The notes: generated by a model from the letters alone, not told the origin. A DNA stretch of 64,000 nt from Bathymodiolus brooksi (GCA_963680875.1 OY804582.1:51044646-51108645), one strand, 5' to 3'. Counted from the stretch's first letter, positions 11,401 to 24,258 are shown. Program-made: numbers and translations.

Positions 11401-13550
11401 TAACATCAAGATGTTAGACCATGCTTTGTAAAAGTTCACTATTATTAAGTTGATTATTGCATAAAAACATCAAAGGAAAAATGCGTATTTAGTTACAAAA
11501 TTATCTTACGGTGCATTTTCAATTTTTTCCAATGTAAGGGAAGTTAATCTTGTGTATCCTATGCACAACGGAAGTTGTCACTAACAACAAATGATCAATA
11601 ATGACAAGTTAAATCATGGGAAACCGCAGTTACAATTATGAATTGATTCCTTAAATGAAATGTTTCTTTCTAGGTGGACAGCCCATGAACAATGAAATAT
11701 TACTTTTATACTTTTAAAAATCCGACGGGAAGAAGGGCATCAGTTCGAGAATTTATTACCAGACAGACATGCACAATTTGTGATTATACAGTGGCTTACA
11801 TGTGTCGTACCAAAACTAGCAAATCTCCTCATGTATTCGCAATGTGCTCTATCAGAACCGATCTCCTCAAGCAGGAAAACGAGAAAATTGACAGTTTGTA
11901 AATTTATCTAGACTTCAATTTACTTCTGACGAATCGGAATTTATCCCCGATTACATTTAGACTCCCATGATGAAAAAATATTGAAAATTTAACTTGCATC
12001 TTTGTCAAGAACATCTTAGAAATGTAAGAGTGTCACAATTTTCCATATCCAGAAATTATGGGTAGTTTGCTCATTTGCATGTCCAAGATGGCGGTTTCTT
12101 CAAGCCAGAAATTTTTACAAAGATTTCTTAAAGAAATATTTTGTTCGGGGGTGCGGGCATTTTTCTGAGGTGAAATATTTGACATTACACTGGTAGAAAC
12201 AAGCACAGCAAATTTTAGCTAGATATATAAATTATTCGCGGTTCCCACACTATTATAAAAACAAGGCATATTTCTGTGAATTCTAATATGGATATCACTG
12301 CAGAATTCAAATCTTAGTCGACTTCTAACCATTTTTTAATTGTTTACCATGGATGCACACTATTTTCTGAACCAAATACGGAAATTTCCGGTATAAATCT
12401 ATCTCTTTTTTCACACATTATTTGAATAAAATTTGTTTCCACGGTTCCTAGGAAGATTGAAATGGTCAGATTTTGGGAAATGTCAGCTTCTGTAAGGGCC
12501 ACTTGAAGGGTAACGAGTGTTTTCATTAAAATTCGAATTATTATCTGCTGAAAAATAGTCAATCATTGTCGACACCGGTTTAAATATAGAAAATAATTAA
12601 GTCGAGGCTCCATGAAGGGTGAATAAACTTTTTATAATGATACATTTGAATTCGATGAATGTTTATTACACAGTATCACCAAAACATTGAATACTTGTAG
12701 TAAGCACATTCAAAACATTTAACAATATAAAATCTATATACTAAACTATTTCAATGACATAGTTAATACTTATGTGGGGCAGTGCATATATTTTCGATCT
12801 TTTACACACATCATCGAGTTCCTAATGAACATATGATGACAATTAATTTTGATACGATCACAAATAATTATATGAAGTGATAAATGTGATCAAAACTGAT
12901 GAAATATTATTAAAAAAAAATAGATCCGAGTTTTCATCAGCGTTCATATTCATGAGCAAAAGTACCCATGATTTCTGGCTATGCGTCATGTTTTTCGTGG
13001 GACGATTGTTTTTGCGAGAGTTACACTTCATATACAAGAATAAACTATACATGTTTCTAATCGTGAAAGCATTCGCCACAGCATAGCATTCTCTGATTTT
13101 GCAATATTCGAGCAGTAAAAAAGAAAATTTCAATTTTTGACATGAACTTCGTGAACTCTCCTCCACCAAAACCGGAAGTTATCCTCACGAATTTCTTTGC
13201 AGAACCAACTGTTCTGCTTGTGCCGATTACCAGCCGTGGTAAAAATGTATGCATGTATCGCTCCTGTTACACATTTAGCTGTGGCTGAGTGTATTTTTGA
13301 ATAAACAGTTGAAACAGTTACAACTCGTGCATGCCAGTTCTTGCCGATAAATTCACACAGAGACCTACAAGCTTAACAAATGAGGTGAAACTTTCAGCAA
13401 CTATAAGTCATATAACACATAAAAATGCATGTTCGGCATTGTACCGCATAGGACAGTATGTCTAATTCAGTAAGCTTTCGATAGAAGGGATAGCGTCAAG
13501 CTTATTGCCGATAAAAGTTGATTTTTAAACTATTTACTACCTGGAGGTGT
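11401..13550. other. No recognised gene
   Basis: Short open frames at 11692-11901, 12344-12562, 12858-13254 and 12877-13086 show no domain or motif I can identify, and several overlap on opposite strands. I see no clear repeat structure here. Confidence 0.45.
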
Positions 13551-13558
13551 GGTAATGG

Positions 13559-14600
13559 CACAGGGGCTTGTTACGATTTTTATTATTTTTCCGAGTACTC
13601 TAAAAACCACAAGGGAGGAATCTAAATTGTCAAATTTTCATACACCACTTTTTCAAAATAGTTTTGTATTGGTGTCTTGACAACATTCGCCATAATATTG
13701 GTACTAAATTGAAGCTTAATAAATATATTTTTGATATTTCGATTCCTTTTTGTCATCATCTTTACCTATCTGCAACTTTAAAGCAATACTTCACAGAATT
13801 TGCACTGGCCTAATCCTCCCTCAATCATGTTTACATGTCAATACCGGCTGAATTCATACGTCACGTGTGATTTGATTGGTCGGTTATTTTTAGTAAGGAT
13901 TGCAAAGAATGTGTTGATGGGTCAGTGATTTTGCATTTTTTACCTAGCTAGAACACTGTTGTGACTGTGAAATGAATACGATCACAAGGAGTCAATGATA
14001 TGTCCAGAAAAATAAACAGGAAGTTCGAAAATCCCTCCCCCCCCCCCTTTATTTTTTGGCTTGCAATACCGGTACCAGATTTCAAGTTGTTTGCATAGAA
14101 GGGGATTTAAAACGATATATATTGTATTTATTACTTTCATCAGATCAAAATCTATCTAAAATAAACAATCATTTGTACATGTATTAACTATATGAGAGGA
14201 AAAAATGAGAATTTCAGACTTTCAACTCATGTGCGACTCTTACGATAGTAAACTGGGGGTTAACAAATTACCTAAAAATAACCGACCAATCAAATCGCAC
14301 GTATGAATTCAGCCCGTATTGACATGTAAACATGATTGAAGGAGGATTAGGCCAATGCAAATTCTGTGAATTATTGCTTTAAAGTTGCAGATAGGTAAAG
14401 ATGATGACAAAAAGGAATCGAAATATCAAAAATATATTTATTAAGCTTCAATTTAGTACCAATATTATGGCGAATGAGGTCAAGACACCAATACAAAACT
14501 ATTTTGAAAAAGTGTTGTATGAAAATTTGACATTTTAGATTCCTCCCTTGTGGTTTTTAGAGTACTCGGAAAAAAAATAAAAATCGTAACAAGCCCCTGT
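13559..14600. mobile_element. Non-autonomous foldback DNA transposon (hAT-like)
   Basis: Terminal inverted repeats of roughly 340 bp (left 13559-13900, right 14270-14600) begin CACAGGGGCTTGTTACGAT and end with the complement. The element is flanked by a perfect 8-bp direct repeat GGTAATGG at 13551-13558 and 14601-14608, which I read as the target-site duplication. An 8-bp duplication and a CAGGGG-type terminus suggest the hAT superfamily. The ~370-bp core has no transposase. Confidence 0.85.
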
Positions 14601-15156
14601 GGTAATGGTAGATCGGGGGTTTACTACTTACAGTGTATGACCTAAGTTTTCACCGTCATGTTATACCTTACATTCACGCAGTTATAAAAAAAAATAAACT
14701 TCAATTTACTCTTAAGATGTAGCAACAACTAGACGAATTGCACATGTTAAAATGCACGTAGAACGTATAATCCCCAGACATCAGTATTGCTTGTGCAGCA
14801 TTAATCAATTTGAGAGCTGATTTAATAAGAAGCGACGATAATGATGAGACATAAAATATCTTTTTAACTATGACATTTGTTATATTAAATTATAATATGA
14901 CCTAGCTCCTTCTTTCGCTTTGTTAACAAACAAGCGAGTTATACATTCGGTATGATCTCATTAGCACATGTGCCGGTGAATGTGACTGACTTTTCCATTG
15001 GCAGCATAAATTGTAACCCGAATAATGGCGATAGAGGGCGCAGTATTATTCGAATTGCATAAATTGTGTGCGACATTTTCCGCAAGCGTAAATATAAATT
15101 ACCATCTTCCAATCAAAGCATACTACCGTATGCGTACTCTTGGACATATTAGAATC

Positions 15157-15313
15157 GAAATAAATCATGGAAGCGAGAATGTGTTTTGAGTTTCAACATG
15201 GATTGGCGGATATTAGGAAATTTTAACCCTCGCTTCTGGTTCGGGATAAAATACTAATATCCGCCAATCCATGGTAAAACTCCCAACACATTCTGGCTTC
15301 CATGATTTATTTC
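15157..15313. repeat. Foldback hairpin, ~57-bp arms
   Basis: The left arm GAAATAAATCATGGAAGC...GGCGGATATTA (15157-15215) pairs with TAATATCCGCC...CCATGATTTATTTC (15254-15313), leaving a loop of about 40 bp. It is probably a small foldback element or MITE remnant. Confidence 0.85.
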
Positions 15314-15689
15314 TTAAGTATCCTTTCACGTGTTCAACTATAAAGACAAACGAAACCGAAATCGGCCCACTCCAAATAAAAATGTAATCCCAAAAAAAGA
15401 TTAAATATAAATATGGGTACTTGAGTATTTTTTATGGTGACCAATTCATACATGTGTGGGGCATCCTTTCAACAGAATTCATAACAATATTATTTTTGTT
15501 ATCACACTATTAGACTGAATTATGTAGTGTTCTCGTTTTCTGTTGTTTAGGAAAATCAAGAACAATAACAAATAAAACGAATGAAAAAAATGTACATGCG
15601 TACCTTTTTGTTGATGTTGACATGTTTTATATGTCGGCGCATCACTGCCTGTATCAGATATGTAAGGCTAGGAATTCAAAATTGAGGCG

Positions 15690-16515
15690 AATATGATATT
15701 TGGTAGTCGGGAGCTCGCTGTACATAGCAGACGATGCATACATTAGAAATGGAAGTGGCACAAAGTGCGCAGACTTGCAATACTTAAATCAGTACACTTG
15801 TACTGCAAAAAATCGAGTTATGACTTTCCCTCAGCAGGAATCCTGCACAACTCCGTCGATTTCGTTACTCCATCTACGTGGCTCGAAGCAGATTCTGTCG
15901 ATGTTTGCCGATTAAATGTAAAACATTCAAAAATCAGCGTTTTGATGAAACCAGCAACTACCTTAATTGGAACCTTATTGAAAATTCAGTTTGAATTTTT
16001 TTTTAAACATATGGTGTACAAAATATTTAGAATTAAACCATATGCTTTGTTCAACAGCAATGATGGAACCATTCATTTTTAGATCCCACCTAGGAAAAAT
16101 GAAAATAATACCTGCTTATCTCTCCTCATCTTCGCTAGCCAAGTGTTACGATCCGCTCTACTCATCTTCACTCTTGGCATCGTTAGACGGATTTGCGTAA
16201 TTCCCGCGCACTACCTGCTGGATTTTGACAGTTACGCCCCTTGTAATGATGTCATTTTCAGCCAATCGACACGAGAATTTCATTCCTTTCGTTTGAATGC
16301 CCTGAAAATTGACGAGAGATTATAATAGGCAGTGTCTCCTCGTACAAACTTTTTGTACGAATAGTGTAGCGGCTAATTGTACAAACATTTTTATACTATC
16401 AAAATCGTGCCGGACTGACGATTTTTCGTATTTTTATTTTGTTGACCTTTTTCCAACAGAACATGTGCTTTTTGTAAAGCCCGTTCTGATTGGTTGCAAC
16501 TACCACTAACTGCAT
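15690..16515. other. Less AT-rich stretch with overlapping short ORFs, not called as gene
   Basis: Base composition is more balanced than around it and four overlapping frames are open (15700-16509), but none has a recognisable domain. Sequences such as AGCCAATCGACACGAG and CTGATTGGTTGCAAC contain CCAAT or ATTGG motifs. They could be promoter-like or part of a dispersed repeat. I cannot tell which. Confidence 0.3.
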
Positions 16516-16969
16516 GGTGTCTTCAACCTACTCCAACATTTTGAAATATCATATTCAAGGTATGCCAACAAACATTATATTACAGGTGTTTATATAACAA
16601 TTAATGACAGTTACGGGGTTAGTAAATTTGGAAATGTGAAATTTATTAAATAAGAAAAAATAAAAAAAAATAAGCAAAAAACAATCTAAAGATATAAGAA
16701 TAAGTCTGTTAAAATTTAACAACTTGAAAAAAAAATAATTAAACTTTTGTAAAAATTTATAAATAAAATTAAATTAAACAAAAATCTGTAAATAAAAAAG
16801 ATGAAAATATAAAATTTTAGAATAATTTAAATAAACAATCTTTCTAAAATGTATGAATTTCAAATATTATATGATACTCATGCAATTAAGCAATTTTCTT
16901 AAACGTTTTTAGTAAAATTTATTTATAAATTTAGAATTATCATAATTTTGAAGAGTATTTTTTAATTGC

Positions 16970-17270
16970 TCACTCCAAGCTAATTAATCATAAGCTAATT
17001 CAGTTCGCTCCAAGCTAATTATTTATAAGATAATTAATTTTACTCCAAGCCAATTAATCATAAGATCAGTCACTTGCATATTGATGTGATTGGGGATAAT
17101 ATTTGATTACAGTAATTAATGAATAATATCTGTGCCTATAATATCTTTAATTTATTTTCATGAAGTATGATAAAAAATAAATATATGTGCTTATAATATC
17201 CTAATTTATTTTCATGAAGTATGATAAAAATAAATATATATGCTTATAATATCCTATTTTATTTTCATAA
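16970..17270. repeat. Two short AT-rich tandem repeats
   Basis: At 16970-17070 about three units carry CTCCAAGCTAATTAATCATAA-type sequence with a ~33-36 bp period. At 17125-17265 about three ~61-bp units carry GCTTATAATATCCTAA followed by TTTCATGAAGTATGATAAA. A further piece of the second repeat (TTATAATATCCTAATT) reappears at 18155-18170 after the intervening MITE-like element. Confidence 0.75.
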
Positions 17271-17302
17271 TGATGGATGTCAAATTATATGTGGTTATAA
17301 TG

Positions 17303-18150
17303 GTAGCATCCCAAATTGCCGATTCCCAGTTTGCCGAATCCCAAAATGCCGAGTCCAATTAGCCGATTCCCAAATTGCCAACATATGAAAAATATTGTTA
17401 TTGCAAGTAGAATAATGCTTCTAATTTATGAAGGAAATTGTAAATAATTAAATAAATATTTCTTTTAAATGGTCCGATATAGCAAGGAGTTTAGATTATA
17501 GCATTCGAGCTCAAAAGGATATACGGTGGATTAGTCATGCAGACAACCATGATTACTGTCAAGATGAATGATGCCAAGAAATAATTTCAAAACATATGCC
17601 CTGTGAATAATAGCTAGCATAAACATGAGAGAATACACATTTTTTGTTTTGTAAATACGCCCCAAATTTGTTTGGAGTTAATTAATTGCCGATCATTTAT
17701 TAAAATCTACCATAATCACCTAGCTTGGATATTGTGGGTATAGTACTAGTTCATTTTTAGATTACCGAAATCATCAATCAGTTCTAAATAATTTGCTATC
17801 TGACGACAATTTTCGGCAATTTTTTTCTTTCTTACTTAGTAAAACTCTAAAAAAAACATTTACTTATTTGTAGTTTTTTTTCCATTGTTCTTCAATTGTT
17901 TGAGTAATGAGTATCGGCATCTCCTATTCAACAATCAGTATTCATTTGATTATGGTTTTTCTAATTAAAATTGCGCGAAAAAAACTGCTTTCAATAAAAA
18001 TATGTACACATCATCAATATTTTCTTTTTAAATAAAAAATAATATGATGAAATTTTGTCATTTTTAACCAAAGTCGGCAATATGGGATTCGGCAAAATGG
18101 AATCGGCAATATGGTATTCGACAATCTGGGATTCGGCAATCTGGTACTAA
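17303..18150. mobile_element. MITE-like element with repeated GATTCCCAAATTGCC termini
   Basis: The left end has several ~16-bp units such as CCAAATTGCCGATTCCC, and the right end has their complement (GGGATTCGGCAATCTGG type, 18065-18145). The interior is AT-rich without a transposase. It interrupts the 61-bp TTATAATATCC repeat, which supports an insertion event. Confidence 0.75.
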
Positions 18151-19059
18151 TTCGTTATAATATCCTAATTATTTTTATAAAGTTTGATATTAAATCACGG
18201 CTGCCTATCTCCAAAATCACAACATTCGGTTGTGAAAAAGAAAACGTGAGAGGTATATCCGGTTGTGATTAAAAGGAAAGCATCTCGCCGCTTCAGAAGT
18301 TGATAGTTTTCTTATCATAATAACCTTTTTTCTCGAAAAACGAGAATGTGATCAGCTGTGATATATATTAAAGTTTATGAAACAGTCAATTGCATTTCTA
18401 TATTCCGTAAAACTTGAGCAGCATTCAATTTTCAGTACGTAAAAAGGGGGTCTTTTTTAGTTTTGTTCACAACACTGAGGTCGTTCAAAGACATTATGAC
18501 AATAAGATATGCATTTTTTAATGATATTTGCAACAGACATACCTCATTTTAAGTGTACATTTCACAAACAATTAATTCATTTACATACGTTTGATTATTA
18601 TCTCAGGAGTGAAATGTTTTTTGAAGAATTGACGCTTGAGGGGACCGGTTGTGATTAAAGGGATCGTATGTGATTTAGGGGAATTTTAGCTAACTAGTTT
18701 TCATGTTGGTAAATGTCTCCAGTAACACTCCATTTTACAGAATCGTAATGCTTTAATAAATAGAAACAAGTATTCCAAATAATTTTTGTTCTATCATACA
18801 CAGTCTTAATTCTGAGGTATGTGTTGATTATGATTTACAGAGACCATTTCTTTGATACAATGGAGAGGGTAAGAACAGCTAAGGAAGAAAAACATTATTT
18901 CCCTAAACCATCGAATCAGCCGGCGATGGTTTCAAGATTTCAAGATTTATTTGAAAACACTCAGACACATATACAAGTGTAACAAGAGGTCATCTTTTAA
19001 ATAATATATACATTCAAGACATGACAGAATGAACATACGATGAAAAATAATAAATCTGA

Positions 19060-19545
19060 CAGTAAATATAATATAAAGTTACAACATGATACAGGCAGTT
19101 ACATATAATCAGAGTAAGGCAGCAGCTTTTCTAATAAAAATTGATAATCGCTTATAAAGTTCTGCATTGCAAATAGAAAGAAGACCTTCAAATTTGGCAT
19201 GATTAGGGTAAGCTCGATAATAATTTGGCAAATACTTATTTCTAAGGGTGATAATGTTTTCATTTTTACAAACTAATAAAAAATGATATTCGTCTCCAAT
19301 AGTTTCTTTGCATAAATGGCAAATACGCTCTTCTCGAGGTATATTATACCAACGACCAGTTTCTATAGGTAACTGGTAGAGCAACCTATTAGACTCCGAT
19401 ATGGATATAAAATAAATGAGGCAATGCTTTTACCATCCAAAAGACTTGGGATAGAACTAGGCGAATAATTTGAAGACTGTGTACACATATATACTTTTCT
19501 TTGTCTTTTGTCATTATATTCATATTCAAAATATAATGATGACAC
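19060..19545 (-). pseudogene. LINE 3'-end fragment with zinc-binding tail
   Basis: The 91-codon frame at 19109-19384 reads LPIETGRWYNIPREERICHL followed by C-K-E-T-I-G-D-E-Y-H-F-L-L-V-C and NKYLPNYYRAYPNHAKFEG. This is the C-terminal C-x2-C...H...C segment of a LINE ORF2, a different family from the one at 2.4-7.0 kb and the same family as the palindrome at 10.2-11.4 kb. It is 5'-truncated inside the 4.6-kb inverted-repeat element. Confidence 0.8.
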
Positions 19546-20174
19546 ACATAATATATTTATCTGTTTCCTAGTTTACCATGGAACACATGTTCTTTACACG
19601 CTTTAGCATATTAGAATCACTAGTAACTGGCTCGAGTACACCACACTATGGTTTTGATCCGTTTTGTAAATGTACGCACCCAAATTGACATACTTTCCAA
19701 CCAATGATACAGGAGAAAGATCGTATTATTGAATTTAAGTGTGGTATTCAAATATTTCGGTGTTGCCTCTGTCTCGTATATAGTCTATATAATATTTGTT
19801 AACCTGAAATATTGGATAATCACATCAAAATTTGAAGGATTATATAATGCTGGAGTATTTTAGTCTGAGTTTTATTTCAAAATATAAAACAAGTTTGGTT
19901 GCGATCCAGAGAATCTGTTTAATGCCCATTTGAAAAAAAAAATCACCCTCAATGTTATTCATTCCTTTTTATTTCAAATGCTCATTTTTCAAAGTATAAC
20001 AAATATTAAAAACATAAAAGTAAAACATGATTGGCAGAAAAATTAAAAACAATTACCTATCTGCTAAAAAATACAAAAGAAACAACAAAAATAGTTCGCA
20101 ATTAACAGTGTTCATGTAAAAATAATGAAAAAAACATGGAAAAAGAAAAAGAGCCTAAATTAATGTTAAAGTTC

Positions 20175-20350
20175 ATCACTCTGTCTGTTTGTTTTTTCTG
20201 TGTCTTTAATAGATGATTCATAGTTAAATTCTTGTCCACAATCCTCACAAACATGGGTGTTGTTGGAGTGTTGTCCGCGAGAATGAACCTTTCGTGCTCT
20301 TTTGGTGGTAAATTCTGCCTCGCACTGGAAGCAGCAGAATTTTCTTTGTT
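20175..20350 (-). pseudogene. C2H2 zinc-finger fragment
   Basis: Read on the minus strand, the sequence encodes K-F-C-C-F-Q-C-E-A-E-F-T-T-K-R-A-R-K-V-H-S-R-G-Q-H, a C-x2-C-x12-H-x4-H finger. It is followed by H-V-C-E-D-C-G-Q-E-F-N-Y-E, the first half of a second finger that loses its histidines. No start codon or longer frame was found. It sits inside the inverted-repeat element and may be a captured host fragment or a piece of a transposon protein. Confidence 0.6.
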
Positions 20351-20405
20351 TTTTGTTAGAACATCGTTTTTTTTTCGAAATTTCGTTGTTTTAATTAAGC
20401 TATGT

Positions 20406-20548
20406 AAGGAATATTTTTATTTTTTTAACAGGCTATACGATATAACCTGGTTTTGGGTAGTTTACGCTAGCGGTTTATGAATAGGGTAAGCTGTTCCAAA
20501 CCAGGTTATATTTCATAACCTGTTAAAAAATTGAAAATATTCCTTATA
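20406..20548. repeat. Foldback hairpin with ~50-bp arms
   Basis: The left arm AAGGAATATTTTTATTTTTT...ACAGGCTATACGATATAACC pairs with the right arm AACCAGGTTATATTTCATAA...GAAAATATTCCTTA. The loop includes TAGTTTACGCTAGCGG. The related palindrome GGTTATACTGTATAACC lies at 20651-20667. Confidence 0.8.
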
Positions 20549-21012
20549 ATTTAATTTCTCAAACAAAATTTAATCATTCCTTGATTCAAATAAAGATTAT
20601 TTCGTGGGACTATTTGAATTTGTCGTTGGCGACGTCACAATATCAAAATAGGTTATACTGTATAACCTGAGTTGCTCAAGGCAGATCAACCAATCAGATT
20701 GCAGTTAATTCATCATATAAAATTATTCATAAAGAAAGACATGTATTCGAATCCCCTATATTAAATGCCGGTAATAACAACATTACCGAACACAGAGGTG
20801 TTAGTCTGAAGGGAAAGACAAGAACCATCTTAAACAAAGTGATAAATCCATAATTCACAACCAGAAAACAGGGGAAACTGTAATGTCCCTGACTTGGTAC
20901 TAGCATTTTCAAGTAAATGGTGAATTGAATCGGATTTTACGATGCCAATTTTCCAGTGTTGCCAAATCGTATGAATTTTAAGCCAAAATCATTCCCCTAA
21001 ATGGGGTCCAAC

Positions 21013-21934
21013 CTATAATCCGACAGTCCGATAGTCCGACCGTCCGATAGTCCGACGGTCCGACGGTCCGATAGTCCGACGGTCCGATAGTCCGACAGTC
21101 CGATAGGCCGACAAATGCTTTATTTCTTTGAAAGTTAACACAATAACATGTGTAATATGGGGCCAGAAACCGAACCGTTTACTCACCAAAGAAAGGTTCA
21201 GAACATCGGAAACACGATATCAGACAATCGTAACTACTCGGCCATTCTAGCTACCCTACAAATAACCTCGTATGCATTAGGCGTATAAATCGCACTACTT
21301 TTCACATGTCAGTTACATGAAAATTTGATAAAGTTATATTTTAAGCAATTTTCTATATTTCAGTTATTTTCATGGATAAAAGTTAAAGTTTTAATTAGTT
21401 CTGCATGATTAGATTTTACTTGGTATGTCTTCCATATTTGATTTTCGTGGACTATATTTTTGTGCGGCTTAACTTAGCTTAACTTCCGGCAAACAATTTA
21501 AGAAGAATTTCTACTATCTACGTACGAGGTTATTTGCAGGGTAGCGAGAATGGCCGAGTAGTTACGATTGGATATCAGACGGACAAACAATTGGCAGGGC
21601 CACACAAGAACTCAAAAAACACATATATGAACAACACGGACTCCATAAAAACCTGGATCCAGTCGTGATGAACCGGTAGTGTAAGTATCCCGTATATTTT
21701 TTAGTAGCGACTACTTCAGGCTTTATTCAAGTAGCGTGTAGCCGAGCCCAGCCAAGAAAAGTCACTATTGAAAAGAAAGATGAAATAAATGAATACAAAT
21801 AAAAAAAATACAAAATAAAAAAAGAAAAGACAAAAAGAAGAGCGTACCAGTGTTCTCCGCCCTTTATCATGGAATATCTATGTTAAAAAGCAATGTCGAC
21901 ACATCAATATAGCTGGATACAATAAAGTGTGCGA

Positions 21935-21982
<48 letters not shown>

Positions 21983-22327
21983 CTTAAGGTCCAGCAAGCA
22001 ATATTTCAGTCATATTCAGGATGAGAAAAGTTTGTAAGCAAAAAATCAGAAAGAGGGGACTCTGGAATGGGTCAACATGGGCAACGACTTAACACGGGAA
22101 CTTGTTTTTCTGTCTCTTCCGACGACAAGTTGGTCCTATTTATATTCCCCGGGATTCCGACGGGTGACCCTGCTATAGTCGCCTTCTACGACAAGCGCAT
22201 ATAAGTTACGATTGAAGGAATATTCCCTAAGTGACCCCTTATATCACGGAAAGAAACAGCATCGGAATATGACAAAATAAACAACTGTGCCATCGGACTA
22301 TCGGACTATCGGACTGTCGGATTATAG
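21013..22327. mobile_element. Nested element with CTATAATCCGACAGTCCGAT inverted ends
   Basis: The left end CTATAATCCGACAGTCCGAT at 21013 is mirrored by the complement ending ATCGGACTGTCGGATTATAG at 22327. Directly inside the left end, TCCGACGG/TCCGATAG-type units repeat to about 21113. The core contains an (ATTG)n run at 21929-21981. No transposase was recognised. A + strand frame at about 21570-21678 contains E-L-K-K-H-I-Y-E-Q-H-G, reminiscent of half a zinc finger, but it is too short to call. Confidence 0.65.
21929..21981. repeat. (ATTG)n microsatellite
   Basis: About 13 uninterrupted copies of the tetranucleotide. Confidence 0.95.
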
Positions 22328-24003
22328 CTACGCCCCCCCTAAATCACATCCGATCCCTTTAATCCCAACCCGGTCCCTTCAAGCGTCAATTTTTCAAAAA
22401 CATTTCACTCCTGAGAAAATAATCAAACGTATGTAGATGAATTAATTGTTTGTGAAATGTACACTTAAAATGAGGTATGTCTGTTGCAAATATCATTAAA
22501 AATGCATATCTTATTGTCATAATGTCTTTGAACGACCTCAGTGTTGTGAACAAAACTAAAAAAAGACCCCTTTTTGTTCCGTACTGAAAATTAGATGGTG
22601 CTAAAGTTATACGGAATATAGAAATGAAATTGGCTGTTTCACAAACTTTAATATCTACCACAGCTGATGACATTCTCCTTTTTTCAGAAAAAAGGTTATT
22701 ATGATAAGAAAACTATCAATTTCTAAGAGTACCTACCTTCTGAAGCGGCGTGTTTCTTTCCTTTTAATCACAACCGGATATACCTCTCACGTTTTATTTT
22801 TCACAACCGAATGTTGTGATTTTGGAGATAGGCAGCCGTGTAAATATATGTGCTGATATACTGATTTTGTGTTTGTTATTTCCATAAAATATGATTTTAA
22901 ATACTTATTTCCTACTTAGTTTATTCACTCAATACTCACACAAAAACAAGACAACCGTTCATTAAAAATTAATTGTGGACTTGGAGTACATTAGTGTAAA
23001 CACTATTTATTGAATAAATTGCATGAGTTATAACAATTGTACATACGTAGGGATCAGAAAACAAGTGACGCAGCATTGACATCTCCCCCGATTTTACACT
23101 AAGTAAACATAACAATTAACCTATTCAACCTATGCCAACAATCTTTTTTACCTTTTTATATATATTTTTTAAAATGTTGGCATAGGTTGAATGAACCCCC
23201 TAATGATATGTGATGTTTTAACCATTTTATTGACTGCCGATAAGTACTGGTTTACTCGGTTAAATGGACTAATTGATATGTGTATTCCAATATAATTTGT
23301 GGAGTATTCAAATGTATGTGAGTGTTCATCCCACACTATTCCTGAGCGGGACTGCGGTGCTCCTGCCATAGGAGTGAGATACAGAATATGTAACATTTAT
23401 AAATATGATACAGTTTCGAATAAATATTAATAAAACAAGTTCACTATTTTCATCATTTATAGAAGAACATATTTTTTCATATTATATTCAGCATCATAAT
23501 ATAATAAACAAAATATTTCGAAATTGATCAATGCATATCAGGATAAATTACTGTTATCTACGAAACTATACAAAGGCCCTTTCTTTAAGGTGAAGGACAG
23601 CTTACTTTCGATTTCGTCTTCAAAATATCAAGTCTTGATAGATGGTTTATTGTTTGTTATTTTCCGTTATGGTGACTTGGTAATATAATTACACTATTTT
23701 GAAATAGTATATATTTTAATATAGTAACGTTGCCCACAAGAGACCTTCGATAATCTCAGTATTAACACAATATTCATTGGAGTGTAAAATCCGTGAAACT
23801 CCCCTTCTCAGAATTTTTTTTCTTTAGACGATCCGGCCCAAATTGAAAATCGCTCCGAAATTTAAATGAATTTCATTCTTTTGTCCAGTATGTGCATTAT
23901 CAATTTATTTGAAAAATATACAGGTACTGTTCTACCATACTATTAACGTTCATCCTACCTAGCTGCGGAACCGTAGCCCTTTAATTTATGGTCCTTTTTT
24001 TTT

Positions 24004-24258
24004 GGCGGACTATAGGGCTACAAATTTCACCCTATCAAATATTTGCGGAACTGTGACCAAGAATTTGTCACACCTTTCAACAGTAATTTTGTAAATATGA
24101 AAAGTGATAGATAAATATGTAGCGAAACGACTTATCCACATGACGCCGCTCTCGCAAAGCGTTTTGTTGTGAAAATTACTGTTGAAAGGTGCGACGAATT
24201 CTTGGTCACAGTTCCACAAATTTTTGATAGGGTGAAATCTGTAGCCCTATAGTCCGCC
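24004..24258. repeat. Foldback element just upstream of TBCK exon 1
   Basis: The left arm GGCGGACTATAGGGCTAC...CAACAGTAATTTT (24004-24095) is the reverse complement of AAAATTACTGTTG...GTAGCCCTATAGTCCGCC (24166-24258). The ~70-bp centre includes ATGACGCCGCTCTCGC. It ends 124 bp before the proposed TBCK ATG, so it lies in the promoter, 5' UTR or a 5' intron. Confidence 0.88.

Larger units (their letters stand above)
18196..22840. mobile_element. 4.6-kb element with ~500-bp terminal inverted repeats
   Basis: The left terminus (18196-18690) and right terminus (22345-22840) are reverse complements of about 500 bp with outer ends CACGGCTGCCTATCTCC. Both ends are flanked by TAAAT (18191-18195 and 22841-22845), a likely 5-bp target duplication. 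Within each arm the motif CGGTTGTGA recurs (18230, 18262, 18652), perhaps as transposase binding sites. The interior holds a LINE tail, a zinc-finger fragment, a 20.4-kb foldback and a nested element, but no recognisable transposase. The superfamily is unknown to me. Confidence 0.82.

Noticed and set aside
15700..16509. Cluster of four short + strand frames in a less AT-rich area
   Set aside because: They overlap in different frames, lack shared splice signals and have no recognisable domain. Kept only as a note on composition.
22386..22673. Minus-strand 95-codon frame
   Set aside because: It lies in the terminal inverted repeat of the 4.6-kb element; the same sequence at 18200-18690 has no conserved frame.
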